A DNA stretch of 11,149 bases from JAMBLL01 sp036985935 (lineage in GTDB: Bacteria > Actinomycetota > Acidimicrobiia > Spongiisociales > UBA5794): contig BTQP01000054.1 of assembly GCA_036985935.1 (NCBI GenBank), forward strand, positions 1 through 11,149, given 5' to 3'. The position numbers were made by a program, and so were the translations under genes. Below are positions 1 to 5,614 of this stretch, piece by piece (the first letter of the stretch is position 1; each line of letters begins with the position of its first letter). The notes beneath the pieces are model-generated. The model saw nothing but the letters and a program-made list of their open reading frames with translations, made no database searches and was not told where the DNA came from.

Positions 1-294
1 GTCCTCCATCAGCTCCATGAGCTCGGTGCGGGGGCGAATGGAGATCTCACTGGCGAGATCGACTACGGCGACGGGTTCGCTGACGCCGGTGCAGCGACGG
101 CGGAGAGAACGGAAACCATGGGAATCGTTGAATCCCTCACGAAACGACTGGAAGAGGTCGACGCCGCAACAGCGAAACTCGCCGACGGAACCTTCGGTGT
201 GTGTTCCTCCTGCGGTCAGGACATCGAGTCCGACAGATTGAAATACAGGCCGACGTCCGTCATGTGTGTGTCATGCAAGTCGCCAAGCCCCTGA
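1..294 (+). CDS. DksA/TraR-type C4 zinc-finger protein, 3' part
   Basis: The reading frame is open from the first base of the window, so the gene is truncated at its 5' end; 97 residues are visible before the TGA at 292-294. The C-terminal third carries CSSC, 17 residues, then CVSC. That CxxC-x17-CxxC spacing is the four-cysteine zinc finger of the DksA/TraR family. It follows a helical stretch (SLTKRLEEVDAATAKLADGTFG) that matches the family pattern just before the finger. Family members bind in the secondary channel of RNA polymerase or act as small zinc-binding regulators; which applies here cannot be told without the N-terminal coiled coil. An internal ATG at 118 would give a 58-residue finger-only protein, but the upstream frame stays open and acidic, so a longer protein is more likely. 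The HD-domain gene starts one base after the stop, suggesting co-transcription. Confidence 0.8.
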   Translation, partial: VLHQLHELGAGANGDLTGEIDYGDGFADAGAATAERTETMGIVESLTKRLEEVDAATAKLADGTFGVCSSCGQDIESDRLKYRPTSVMCVSCKSPSP

Positions 295-295
295 C

Positions 296-754
296 ATGGC
301 CCTGCATCTGGTCCGCCGGTTCTTTGGTTTTCTGACCGCGGCGCCGCTTTCTCCAATAGAACAAGACGAAATTCATGCAGCGCTTCCGTCCCGCCTTGCG
401 CGTCTCTTCTTTTCACAGCGCACCGAGGATCAGCGGCATGCCTTCGATGTTCGCTCCCGCGTTGGCGACGACCCGGCACTCGTCCAGGCAGCGCTGCTCC
501 ACGACGTCGGAAAGATCGATTCGGACCTCGGAGCGGTCGGTCGGTCACTCGCCACGATCTGGTCTGCGACATCGTTGCCGATATGGGGACGCTGGCGGGC
601 ATATCTCGATCACGGTCGGCTTGGCGCCGACGTCCTCGAAGCCCATGGAGCCGACGAGTTGGCCGTGGCTTTCACCCGGCATCACCCAGGGGCGGTCCCG
701 AAGAGTTTCGACGCGGTGGGGTGGAAGAGGCTCAGTTCGGCTGACGACGCATAG
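296..754 (+). CDS. Small HD-domain protein (putative metal-dependent phosphohydrolase)
   Basis: This 152-residue protein has the HD-superfamily pattern: H48 in DQRHAF, the doublet H69-D70 in AALLHDVGK, then H106 in DHGRLGAD and the pair H129-H130. These residues normally bind one or two divalent metals, and many family members hydrolyse nucleotides or phosphate esters. The substrate cannot be read from the sequence. There is no membrane segment and no second domain. I chose the ATG at 296, one base after the upstream stop, because the conserved-looking start (LVRRFFGFLTAAPLSPIEQ) begins there. An in-frame ATG at 266 would add ten residues that look like shadow translation of the zinc-finger gene. 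No strong Shine-Dalgarno is visible, so translation is probably coupled to the preceding gene. A gap of 58 bases separates it from scpA. The HD fold is quite certain; the function is unknown. Confidence 0.8.
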   Translation: MALHLVRRFFGFLTAAPLSPIEQDEIHAALPSRLARLFFSQRTEDQRHAFDVRSRVGDDPALVQAALLHDVGKIDSDLGAVGRSLATIWSATSLPIWGRWRAYLDHGRLGADVLEAHGADELAVAFTRHHPGAVPKSFDAVGWKRLSSADDA

Positions 755-812
755 TGCAACCTCAAGCGGAAAGCCTCCGACACTGTGCACAAACGCAATA
801 GCATGCGCACCA

Positions 813-1589
813 ATGACTTTTGAAGTTCGAACACGTGTATTCGAGGGTCCGCTGGATCTGTTGCTCCAGCTCATCACCTCGCATCAGGTCGAGATCACCG
901 AGCTGAGCCTCGTCGGGATCGTCAACGAGTACGTCCAGTTCATCGACGAGATGAAGGAACTCGACATCGAGGGGACAAGCGAGTTCCTGCTCATCGCCGC
1001 AACGCTGATACAGATGAAAGCCCGCCACCTTCTTCCCGACGACGAACCCATCGATCTCGACGACGAACTCGCACTCGCCGAAGAGCGCGATCGACTACTC
1101 GCCAGGCTGCTCGCGTGTCTGACGTTTAAGGACGTTGCCGCCGTTCTCAGACATCGGATGGATGCAGCGTCTCGAAACGTGCCACGTCTCGTTGGTCTAC
1201 CCGACCATGTTGTTCCGCCGATACCCGACGTGATCATCCCTGTTGATGCAGACGGGCTCGCAGCGGTCGCACACCGTCTCTTCACGACACAGTTCGAGGA
1301 ACCAGACGTCGACCATCTCGACCTCACACTTCCCTCTGTCCAGGACGCAATGGTCGACCTCCAGGGCCGGATGGCATCGACGGTGACGTCAGACTTCGAT
1401 GAGATCGTGGCCCACTGCACACGAGACGTCGAGGTTGTTGCCTACTTTCTTGCATTGCTCGAGCTGGCACGATGGGGCATTGTCAGAGTCGAGCAAGAGC
1501 AGATGAACTCCTCCATTCACATCGAGTACGACGAAACGGCAGCAGACCAGCGCTTTCGTGCAATGGTCGAATTGGACGGTGAAAGATGA
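813..1589 (+). CDS. scpA: Segregation and condensation protein A (kleisin)
   Basis: ScpA is the kleisin subunit that bridges the heads of the SMC dimer and, with ScpB, forms the bacterial condensin that compacts and separates sister chromosomes. The 258-residue product begins with the family signature FEGPLDLLLQLI at about residues 7-18. It continues with the helical stretch EFLLIAATLIQMKARHLLP, an acidic linker (DDEPIDLDDELALAEERDR), and a C-terminal winged-helix part (VVAYFLALLELARWGIVRVEQ) that contacts the SMC head. Length is normal for the family. The ATG at 813 lies directly before the conserved signature; the frame is open far upstream, but that part overlaps the HD gene and is unlike ScpA. 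No Shine-Dalgarno is seen. A TAGCAT at 799-804, eight bases before the ATG, could be a -10 box for a nearly leaderless transcript, but no -35 is evident. Its last codon overlaps the scpB start. Confidence 0.95.
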   Translation: MTFEVRTRVFEGPLDLLLQLITSHQVEITELSLVGIVNEYVQFIDEMKELDIEGTSEFLLIAATLIQMKARHLLPDDEPIDLDDELALAEERDRLLARLLACLTFKDVAAVLRHRMDAASRNVPRLVGLPDHVVPPIPDVIIPVDADGLAAVAHRLFTTQFEEPDVDHLDLTLPSVQDAMVDLQGRMASTVTSDFDEIVAHCTRDVEVVAYFLALLELARWGIVRVEQEQMNSSIHIEYDETAADQRFRAMVELDGER

Positions 1590-2170
1590 ACTCAGATACG
1601 ACGCGGCATCTCGAAGCCATTCTGTTCGTCGCTGAAGAACCGGTGAATACCGAAGAACTCGCTGAGGTATTGGAGGTTCCAGTTTCAGACGTGATCGCCG
1701 GTCTCGATGAACTCTCTCGCACGTTGACGGATGATCGTGGCATTGTCCTGAAACAGGTTGGCGGCGGCTGGCGTCTCTACACCCATGAGGATGCCTTGCC
1801 GTATCTCGAGAGGTACGCCTCGACGGACCGGGTCAAACGGTTGTCGAACGCAGCCATGGAGACACTGTCCGTTGTGGCATACCGTCAGCCCGTATCGAGG
1901 GGGCAGATCGCCGAGATTCGAGGTGTGGATTCGGATCATGCGGTTCGCACGCTCGAGAGAAGAGAACTCGTGAGGGAAGTCGGCCGCGCACCAGGTCCAG
2001 GACAGGCCGTCCTGTACGGCACGACTCCAACGTTCCTCGAAAAGATGGGAATCTCGGCTGTTGCGGATCTTCCACCGCTCGCCGACCACGTACCGCCAGC
2101 TGAGATCATGGAAACCCTTGAAATGCCGATGCGCCCGGAGTCATCATCGAGCGGCTCAACAAACTCATAG
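1586..2170 (+). CDS. scpB: Segregation and condensation protein B
   Basis: ScpB forms a dimer that binds the linker of ScpA in the SMC-ScpAB complex. The 194-residue protein shows two tandem winged-helix domains: the first about residues 5-85 (HLEAILFVAEEPVNTEELAEVL, then GGGWRLYT), the second about 90-155. The second carries the family's best conserved run, with TLSVVAYRQPVSRGQI, IRGVDSDHAVRTL and GRAPGPGQAVLYGTT, ending at FLEKMGI. The last 40 residues are a variable, proline- and serine-rich tail (PMRPESSSSGSTNS). The ATG at 1586 overlaps the scpA stop in an ATGA, so translation is coupled. The tail region encodes the start of rluB in another frame (from 2146), an overlap of 25 bases. The serine-rich end may be shaped by the need to encode rluB there. 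Confidence 0.95.
   Translation: MNSDTTRHLEAILFVAEEPVNTEELAEVLEVPVSDVIAGLDELSRTLTDDRGIVLKQVGGGWRLYTHEDALPYLERYASTDRVKRLSNAAMETLSVVAYRQPVSRGQIAEIRGVDSDHAVRTLERRELVREVGRAPGPGQAVLYGTTPTFLEKMGISAVADLPPLADHVPPAEIMETLEMPMRPESSSSGSTNS
2137..2148 (+). promoter_or_regulatory. Shine-Dalgarno and proposed AUC start of rluB
   Basis: GGAG at 2137-2140 is followed after five bases by ATC at 2146-2148, in the rluB frame. Translation from this ATC, read as methionine, gives MERLNKLIARTGYASRR, a textbook RluB N-terminus. No ATG, GTG or TTG exists in this frame between the in-frame TGA at 2119-2121 and the GTG at 2206. The ATC at 2143 is an alternative but lies only two bases from GGAG. Confidence 0.6.
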
Positions 2171-2871
2171 CCCGCACGGGTTACGCATCCAGGAGAAAGG
2201 CCGATGTGCTTCTCGCACAGGGTCGGGTAGCGGTCGACGGCACAACCGCCAGCGTTGGCGACCGCGTTGACCCTCAGACGGCCGTCGTAATGATCGACGG
2301 CGTTCGCCTGCCCCTCGATGCCGAACTCGTCACGTGGCTCGTCTACAAACCGGTCGGTGTCATCACGACAATGGACGACCCGCAAGGCAGGCCGACGGTT
2401 CGGTCCATCGTTCCGCCAGAACCTGTCACGAACCCGGTCGGTCGTCTCGATCTGCACTCCGAGGGACTGCTGCTCATGACCAACGATGGCGACCTTACTT
2501 TGGCCGTCACACATCCCCGGTACGGAGTTCCCAAGACGTACCAGGTACTCGTACACACAACGGTATCGGATGCGGTGGTTGCCAAGTTGGTTTCTGGTGT
2601 GATGCTCGAGGACGGCCTTGCGTCGGCCCGGTCAGCCCGCATCCTCGATGAGTCCCGCGGTCGTACGATCATCGAGCTGGTACTGACCGAAGGCAGAAAG
2701 CGCGAGATTCGCAGGATGTTCGATACGTTCGATCTTCCGATCGAGCGCCTTGTGAGAACTGCCATCGGAGACATTGTCGACCGTACGCTGACCCCGGGAT
2801 CGTACAGAGCGTTGACGATAGAGGAAACACGGATGCTGTACCGCACGGCCGGCGTGGAAGGAAACAGATGA
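2146..2871 (+). CDS. rluB: 23S rRNA pseudouridine synthase, RluB/RsuA family
   Basis: The enzyme isomerises a specific uridine of 23S rRNA to pseudouridine during ribosome assembly; RluB of E. coli modifies U2605. The 241-residue product has an N-terminal S4 RNA-binding domain (residues 1-60, ERLNKLIARTGYASRR then GRVAVDG) and a catalytic domain. The latter contains GRLDLHSEGLLLMTNDGDL with catalytic Asp102, the THPRYGVPKTYQV motif and the late family motif EGRKREIRRMFD. The start is the odd point: a GTG at 2206 would remove the first 20 residues, cutting the S4 domain in half. The conserved frame continues upstream to 2149, with only non-standard codons available. I therefore take ATC at 2146, which overlaps scpB by 25 bases. 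A sequencing error or frameshift near 2130-2146 is the alternative. The TGA overlaps the aroA ATG. Within the RsuA/RluB/RluE/RluF group, RluB is favoured by placement next to scpAB. Confidence 0.88.
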   Translation: MERLNKLIARTGYASRRKADVLLAQGRVAVDGTTASVGDRVDPQTAVVMIDGVRLPLDAELVTWLVYKPVGVITTMDDPQGRPTVRSIVPPEPVTNPVGRLDLHSEGLLLMTNDGDLTLAVTHPRYGVPKTYQVLVHTTVSDAVVAKLVSGVMLEDGLASARSARILDESRGRTIIELVLTEGRKREIRRMFDTFDLPIERLVRTAIGDIVDRTLTPGSYRALTIEETRMLYRTAGVEGNR

Positions 2872-4142
2872 CGGACCTCACGCTATCGGGCCCTGGCGGT
2901 CCGTTCACAGCGTCTGTCGACGTGCCCGGAGACAAATCGCTTTCACATCGCGCTCTTCTGTTCGCCGCGATCGCCGAGGGCGACAGCCTCATCACGGGTC
3001 TGGGACCCGGCGAGGACATCCAGACAACCGCCACCGCCCTACATGCGTTGGGTGTGTCGGTTTCCGGTCAGCAGATCCGATCCCCAGGAATCGCGAACTG
3101 GACGACGCCGGAATCACCCATCGATTGCGGCAATTCCGGGACAACGATCCGGCTCCTTGCCGGCGTACTCTCCACCTCGCACGTCAAGACAACGCTCGTC
3201 GGTGACGCGTCGCTCAGTCAACGCCCAATGGGCAGGCTGATCCAACCACTGCGATCCCTCGGTGGCGCATTCGCCACAAGCAAGGGTGCGACTCCGCCGC
3301 TCGACGTCGGTGGAATTGAAGACGCAGAATCTGCGAACGTGACCATCGACATCGCCTCAGCACAGGTGCGAACTGCCTTCGAGCTGGCCGCCCTGGCGAG
3401 CGACGGTCCGTCGACCATCGATTCTCCATCGGGTTTCCGTGACCACACAGAGCGATGGCTGAGCGCGGTTGGCAGGGGTGAGTGGGAGACCGATACGCGG
3501 TTTCGGATCGATCCGGGTCCGATCCCACCGTCACAGTACGGTGTCCCTGGCGATCCGTCGTCGGCCGCCTTCATGTGGGCATGCGCTGCGATCGAGCCGG
3601 GCGCCGCCGTTACGACACCCCAGATCTCTCTGAACCCTGGCCGCCTTGGATTCCTCCAGATCCTTGAACAGATGGGAACCCGGGTCGTGGCGCGCGTGAC
3701 CGGCGCAACGGGTGGTGACCCGGTTGGCGACGTAACCGTCACGGGTGGTCGTCTCCGCGGAACGTCGATCGAAGGTGATCTCGTCGCCTCGGCGCTCGAC
3801 GAACTTCCCCTCGTTGCTGTTCTCGGTGCCTATGCCGAGGGCATCACATCTGTTCGGGATGCGACTGAATTGCGTACGAAGGAGTCGGACCGGATCGAGG
3901 CTGTCGTTGCGATGATCCGCGCGCTTGGTGGGGGAATCGAACCAAAATCCGACGGATTCGACGTCGTTGGTACCGGATTCCTCGATGGAGGGGTCGTAGA
4001 GACGGCGCTCGACCACCGAATAGCGATGGCAGGTGCTGTCGCTGCAACGAAGGCGAACCAACCAGTCGTGATCAAGGACGCCAGCATCGTATCCGTCTCG
4101 TGGCCGGGCTTCTACGCAGCTCTGGAGGGTCTGTGGTCATAG
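2868..4142 (+). CDS. aroA: 3-phosphoshikimate 1-carboxyvinyltransferase (EPSP synthase)
   Basis: AroA transfers the enolpyruvyl group of PEP to shikimate 3-phosphate, the sixth step of the shikimate pathway towards chorismate and aromatic amino acids. The 424-residue protein shows the two-domain enolpyruvyl transferase pattern. Visible family residues are K23-S24 and R28 in GDKSLSHR, the N89-S90-G91-T92 loop in CGNSGTTIRLLAG, R119 and R123 in LSQRPMGR, SAQVRTA at about 164-170, D311-E312 in DELPLVAVLGAYAEG, the block ELRTKESDRI at about 334-343, and D382-H383-R384. The GNSGTT loop and the SAQ motif resemble the Bacillus/actinobacterial type more than the E. coli type. The ATG overlaps the rluB TGA in an ATGA, and a GGAAGGA-like ribosome site lies about six bases upstream (2855-2862). 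Its end overlaps the cmk start by 10 bases. The length is normal. Confidence 0.96.
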   Translation: MTDLTLSGPGGPFTASVDVPGDKSLSHRALLFAAIAEGDSLITGLGPGEDIQTTATALHALGVSVSGQQIRSPGIANWTTPESPIDCGNSGTTIRLLAGVLSTSHVKTTLVGDASLSQRPMGRLIQPLRSLGGAFATSKGATPPLDVGGIEDAESANVTIDIASAQVRTAFELAALASDGPSTIDSPSGFRDHTERWLSAVGRGEWETDTRFRIDPGPIPPSQYGVPGDPSSAAFMWACAAIEPGAAVTTPQISLNPGRLGFLQILEQMGTRVVARVTGATGGDPVGDVTVTGGRLRGTSIEGDLVASALDELPLVAVLGAYAEGITSVRDATELRTKESDRIEAVVAMIRALGGGIEPKSDGFDVVGTGFLDGGVVETALDHRIAMAGAVAATKANQPVVIKDASIVSVSWPGFYAALEGLWS

Positions 4143-4777
4143 CTATCGATGGGCCCGGGGGAGTGGGCAAGAGCACGGTCGCAAGAGCAGTCGCGACGAG
4201 GCTCGGCCTCTCCTACCTCGACACCGGGGCAACCTATCGCGCCGCGACCGTGATCGCACTCGACGCAGGAATCGCGGTCGACGATGGTGACGCGATCCTC
4301 GCCGAGGTATCTCAACGATCAATTGACTACAGCGATATGGGAATACTTGTCGACGGCGAACCCATTGCGGAACAGACAAGGTCGACCGAGGTGACCGACG
4401 CGGTGAGCGCCGTCTCGGCACTTGCCTCAGTGAGAGCCCACATCGTGGCGATACAGCGTTCGTGGGTCGATCACCGCGGCGGTGACGCTGTTGTCGAGGG
4501 CAGAGATATCGGAACCACCGTCTTCCCCAATGCCGAGGTCAAGGTGTATCTGGCGGCGCGACCCGAGGTGCGGGCGGCAAGAAGAGCGGGTGACTCGGAG
4601 GCCCGGGGCGCAACAGTGTCACAGATCGCTGAGGCTCTCGCCGTGCGGGACGATGCGGACTCTTCCCGATTGACGTCACCTCTGCGTGCGGCCAAAGACG
4701 CCACCGTGATAGACACCAGCGACATCGGTATCGAGGAAGTCGTGCAAACGATCATCGATCTCGTCGAAGAAGCCTGA
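4133..4777 (+). CDS. cmk: Cytidylate kinase
   Basis: Cmk phosphorylates CMP and dCMP to their diphosphates with ATP, feeding RNA and DNA synthesis. The 214-residue protein starts VVIAIDGPGGVGKST, with the P-loop at residues 7-15. Other family markers are SYLDTGATYRA, the insert-type middle region with VEGRDIGTTVFP, and AEVKVYLAARPEVRAARR followed by the lid stretch RDDADSSR. I chose GTG at 4133 because the conserved beta-strand begins there and a GGAGGG lies at 4124-4129, although the spacing is short. Reading back to 4100 would add eleven residues that only mirror the end of aroA. The gene overlaps aroA by 10 bases and is the last of the scpA-to-cmk unit; hairpins follow within 30 bases of its stop. 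Adjacent aroA and cmk are known from many bacteria. Confidence 0.95.
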   Translation: MVIAIDGPGGVGKSTVARAVATRLGLSYLDTGATYRAATVIALDAGIAVDDGDAILAEVSQRSIDYSDMGILVDGEPIAEQTRSTEVTDAVSAVSALASVRAHIVAIQRSWVDHRGGDAVVEGRDIGTTVFPNAEVKVYLAARPEVRAARRAGDSEARGATVSQIAEALAVRDDADSSRLTSPLRAAKDATVIDTSDIGIEEVVQTIIDLVEEA

Positions 4778-4804
4778 TCGGTCGAGCGAAGTAGCGCTGC
4801 AATG

Positions 4805-4834
4805 CAGAATCCCCGGCGGTGGCCGGGGATTCTG
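4805..4834 (+). terminator. Strong hairpin after cmk, probable operon terminator
   Basis: A perfect 13-base-pair stem (CAGAATCCCCGGC at 4805-4817 with GCCGGGGATTCTG at 4822-4834) closes a GGTG loop. It begins 27 bases after the cmk stop. No T-run follows, as is common for hairpin terminators in high-GC Gram-positives, so termination is inferred from position and strength. Being symmetric, it could act in both directions. Confidence 0.7.
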
Positions 4835-4835
4835 G

Positions 4836-4852
4836 GGGTACGTCCCGTACCC
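4836..4852 (+). terminator. Second hairpin directly after the first
   Basis: GGGTACG at 4836-4842 pairs perfectly with CGTACCC at 4846-4852 around a three-base TCC loop. It begins one base after the preceding 13-base-pair hairpin, so the two would stack in RNA. It is probably part of the same termination structure, or of a small structured RNA. Confidence 0.45.
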
Positions 4853-4870
4853 ATTGATGATGCCCCAAAG

Positions 4871-4925
4871 GAGCGCATCCTTGCCGGCCCCCTCGAAGGG
4901 GCGCATCTTTTGCCGGCGCCCCCGA
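4871..4925 (+). repeat. Degenerate tandem repeat with competing hairpins
   Basis: Two units, 4871-4896 and 4899-4925, share GCGCATC, a short T-run and TGCCGGC followed by a C-run, with a repeat period of 28 bases. GGGGC at 4898-4902 can pair back with GCCCC at 4887-4891, or, as the longer GGGGCGC at 4898-4904, forward with GCGCCCC at 4916-4922. These pairings exclude each other. The role is unknown; it lies between the cmk terminator and the sigma factor gene. Confidence 0.5.
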
Positions 4926-5053
4926 TCGCTGGGCACCGTCACATCTCTCATGTCCGGCAGGTATCGATTTCCTTCAGAATTCTGCTGCCAAGGATTTCTG
5001 CAGCATCGAGGCTGATCCGGACATAGATTGGTAGTGGTACGAACGGAGATCCG

Positions 5054-5614
5054 GTGCACCTCGAAACCGAAAACGCACAATTTCGAGATCTGTATATGAC
5101 ACATCGAGATGCTGTCTGGTCGTATATCGTGCGTCGCGTCGGGCGAAACGACGTGGACGATGCCGTCGCTGAGGTTTTCGTCGTTGCATGGCGGAAGACG
5201 TCCCAAGCTCCCGACATCGATGAGCAGCTGCCCTGGCTGTATGGGATCGCAAAGAACGTCCTGCGAAACGTCAACCGCTCCTCCTCGAGGCGCAACCGGC
5301 TCTGGATCAAAGCGACGGCGCAGCCCTCCACGGACAGCCCACCCTCAGACGTTCAAGTCATCCGAAACTCAGAAGATGAAGAATTGCTTGCCGCAGTTGC
5401 GAAACTTCGCGCAATCGATCAAGAGGTGCTGCGCCTCCGGACCTGGGAAGAGCTCGCCATCAAGGACATCGCGATCGTCGTTGGAATGTCGCCAAAGAGC
5501 GTCGAATCCCGTCTTGTCCGAATCCGAAAGAATCTTGCGCGGTCTCTCGCCGTCCCCTTGAGCCCTGCGCAATCCGTACGTCCCGGCCTCGCAAAACAAG
5601 GAGGTGAACAGTGA
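5054..5614 (+). CDS. ECF-type RNA polymerase sigma factor
   Basis: The 186-residue protein has the two-domain ECF layout. The sigma-2 domain (about residues 8-82) includes DAVWSYIVRRVGRNDVDDAVAEVFVVAWRK and LPWLYGIAKNVLRN, the stretches that bind core polymerase and open the -10 region. A linker (about 83-108) leads to the sigma-4 domain (about 109-165), whose helix-turn-helix (AIKDIAIVVGMSPKSVESRLVRIRKNLA) would read the -35 box. A 20-residue tail rich in Pro and Ser follows. There is no SnoaL extension on the sigma factor itself. The GTG at 5054 is supported by GGAG at 5045-5048, five bases upstream. The stop overlaps the next gene by 4 bases, the classic arrangement of ECF sigma factor and anti-sigma factor. 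Which genes it controls is not visible; autoregulation is common in the class. I cannot assign an ECF group. Confidence 0.92.
   Translation: MHLETENAQFRDLYMTHRDAVWSYIVRRVGRNDVDDAVAEVFVVAWRKTSQAPDIDEQLPWLYGIAKNVLRNVNRSSSRRNRLWIKATAQPSTDSPPSDVQVIRNSEDEELLAAVAKLRAIDQEVLRLRTWEELAIKDIAIVVGMSPKSVESRLVRIRKNLARSLAVPLSPAQSVRPGLAKQGGEQ
5598..5607 (+). promoter_or_regulatory. Perfect Shine-Dalgarno for the membrane partner gene
   Basis: AAGGAGGTGA is fully complementary to the 16S rRNA 3' end and sits three bases before the GTG at 5611 (core AGGAGG about six bases away). It is the strongest ribosome site in the window. It suggests that the partner is translated at least as well as the sigma factor, as expected if it holds the sigma factor inactive. 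Confidence 0.85.

Larger units (their letters stand above)
4778..5053. other. Non-coding region between cmk and the ECF sigma factor gene
   Basis: This is the longest gap in the window, 276 bases with no convincing gene on either strand. From left to right it holds the two tandem hairpins, the 28-base tandem repeat, a perfect 10-base palindrome CAGAATTCTG (4975-4984), a small inverted repeat TGCTGC/GCAGCA (4983-4988 with 5000-5005), a weak -10-like TAGATT (5024-5029) and the GGAG ribosome site at 5045-5048. The promoter of the sigma/membrane-protein cassette must lie here, probably right of 4935. I could not find a confident -35 box or a clear ECF-type GGAAC/CGT pair. Confidence 0.6.

Noticed and set aside
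375..812. Long N-terminal extension of the scpA frame
   Set aside because: It overlaps the HD-domain gene, has arginine/serine-rich shadow composition and no resemblance to ScpA; the signature begins just after ATG 813.
1936..2556. 206-codon minus-strand open frame opposite scpB and rluB
   Set aside because: Shadow frame; composition and lack of motifs argue against a gene.
2206..2871. GTG at 2206 as the start of rluB
   Set aside because: It removes 20 residues of a clearly conserved S4 domain and has no good ribosome site; homology continues upstream to 2149.
4100..4132. Upstream start for cmk at 4100
   Set aside because: The eleven extra residues overlap aroA and precede the conserved first strand; GTG 4133 has GGAGGG before it.
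4871..4925. CRISPR-like array
   Set aside because: Only two degenerate units with a 28-base period and no spacer; there are no cas genes nearby.
4802..5026. Small open frame in the cmk-sigma gap
   Set aside because: It would translate through the hairpins and repeats, has no ribosome site and shows no protein-like pattern.
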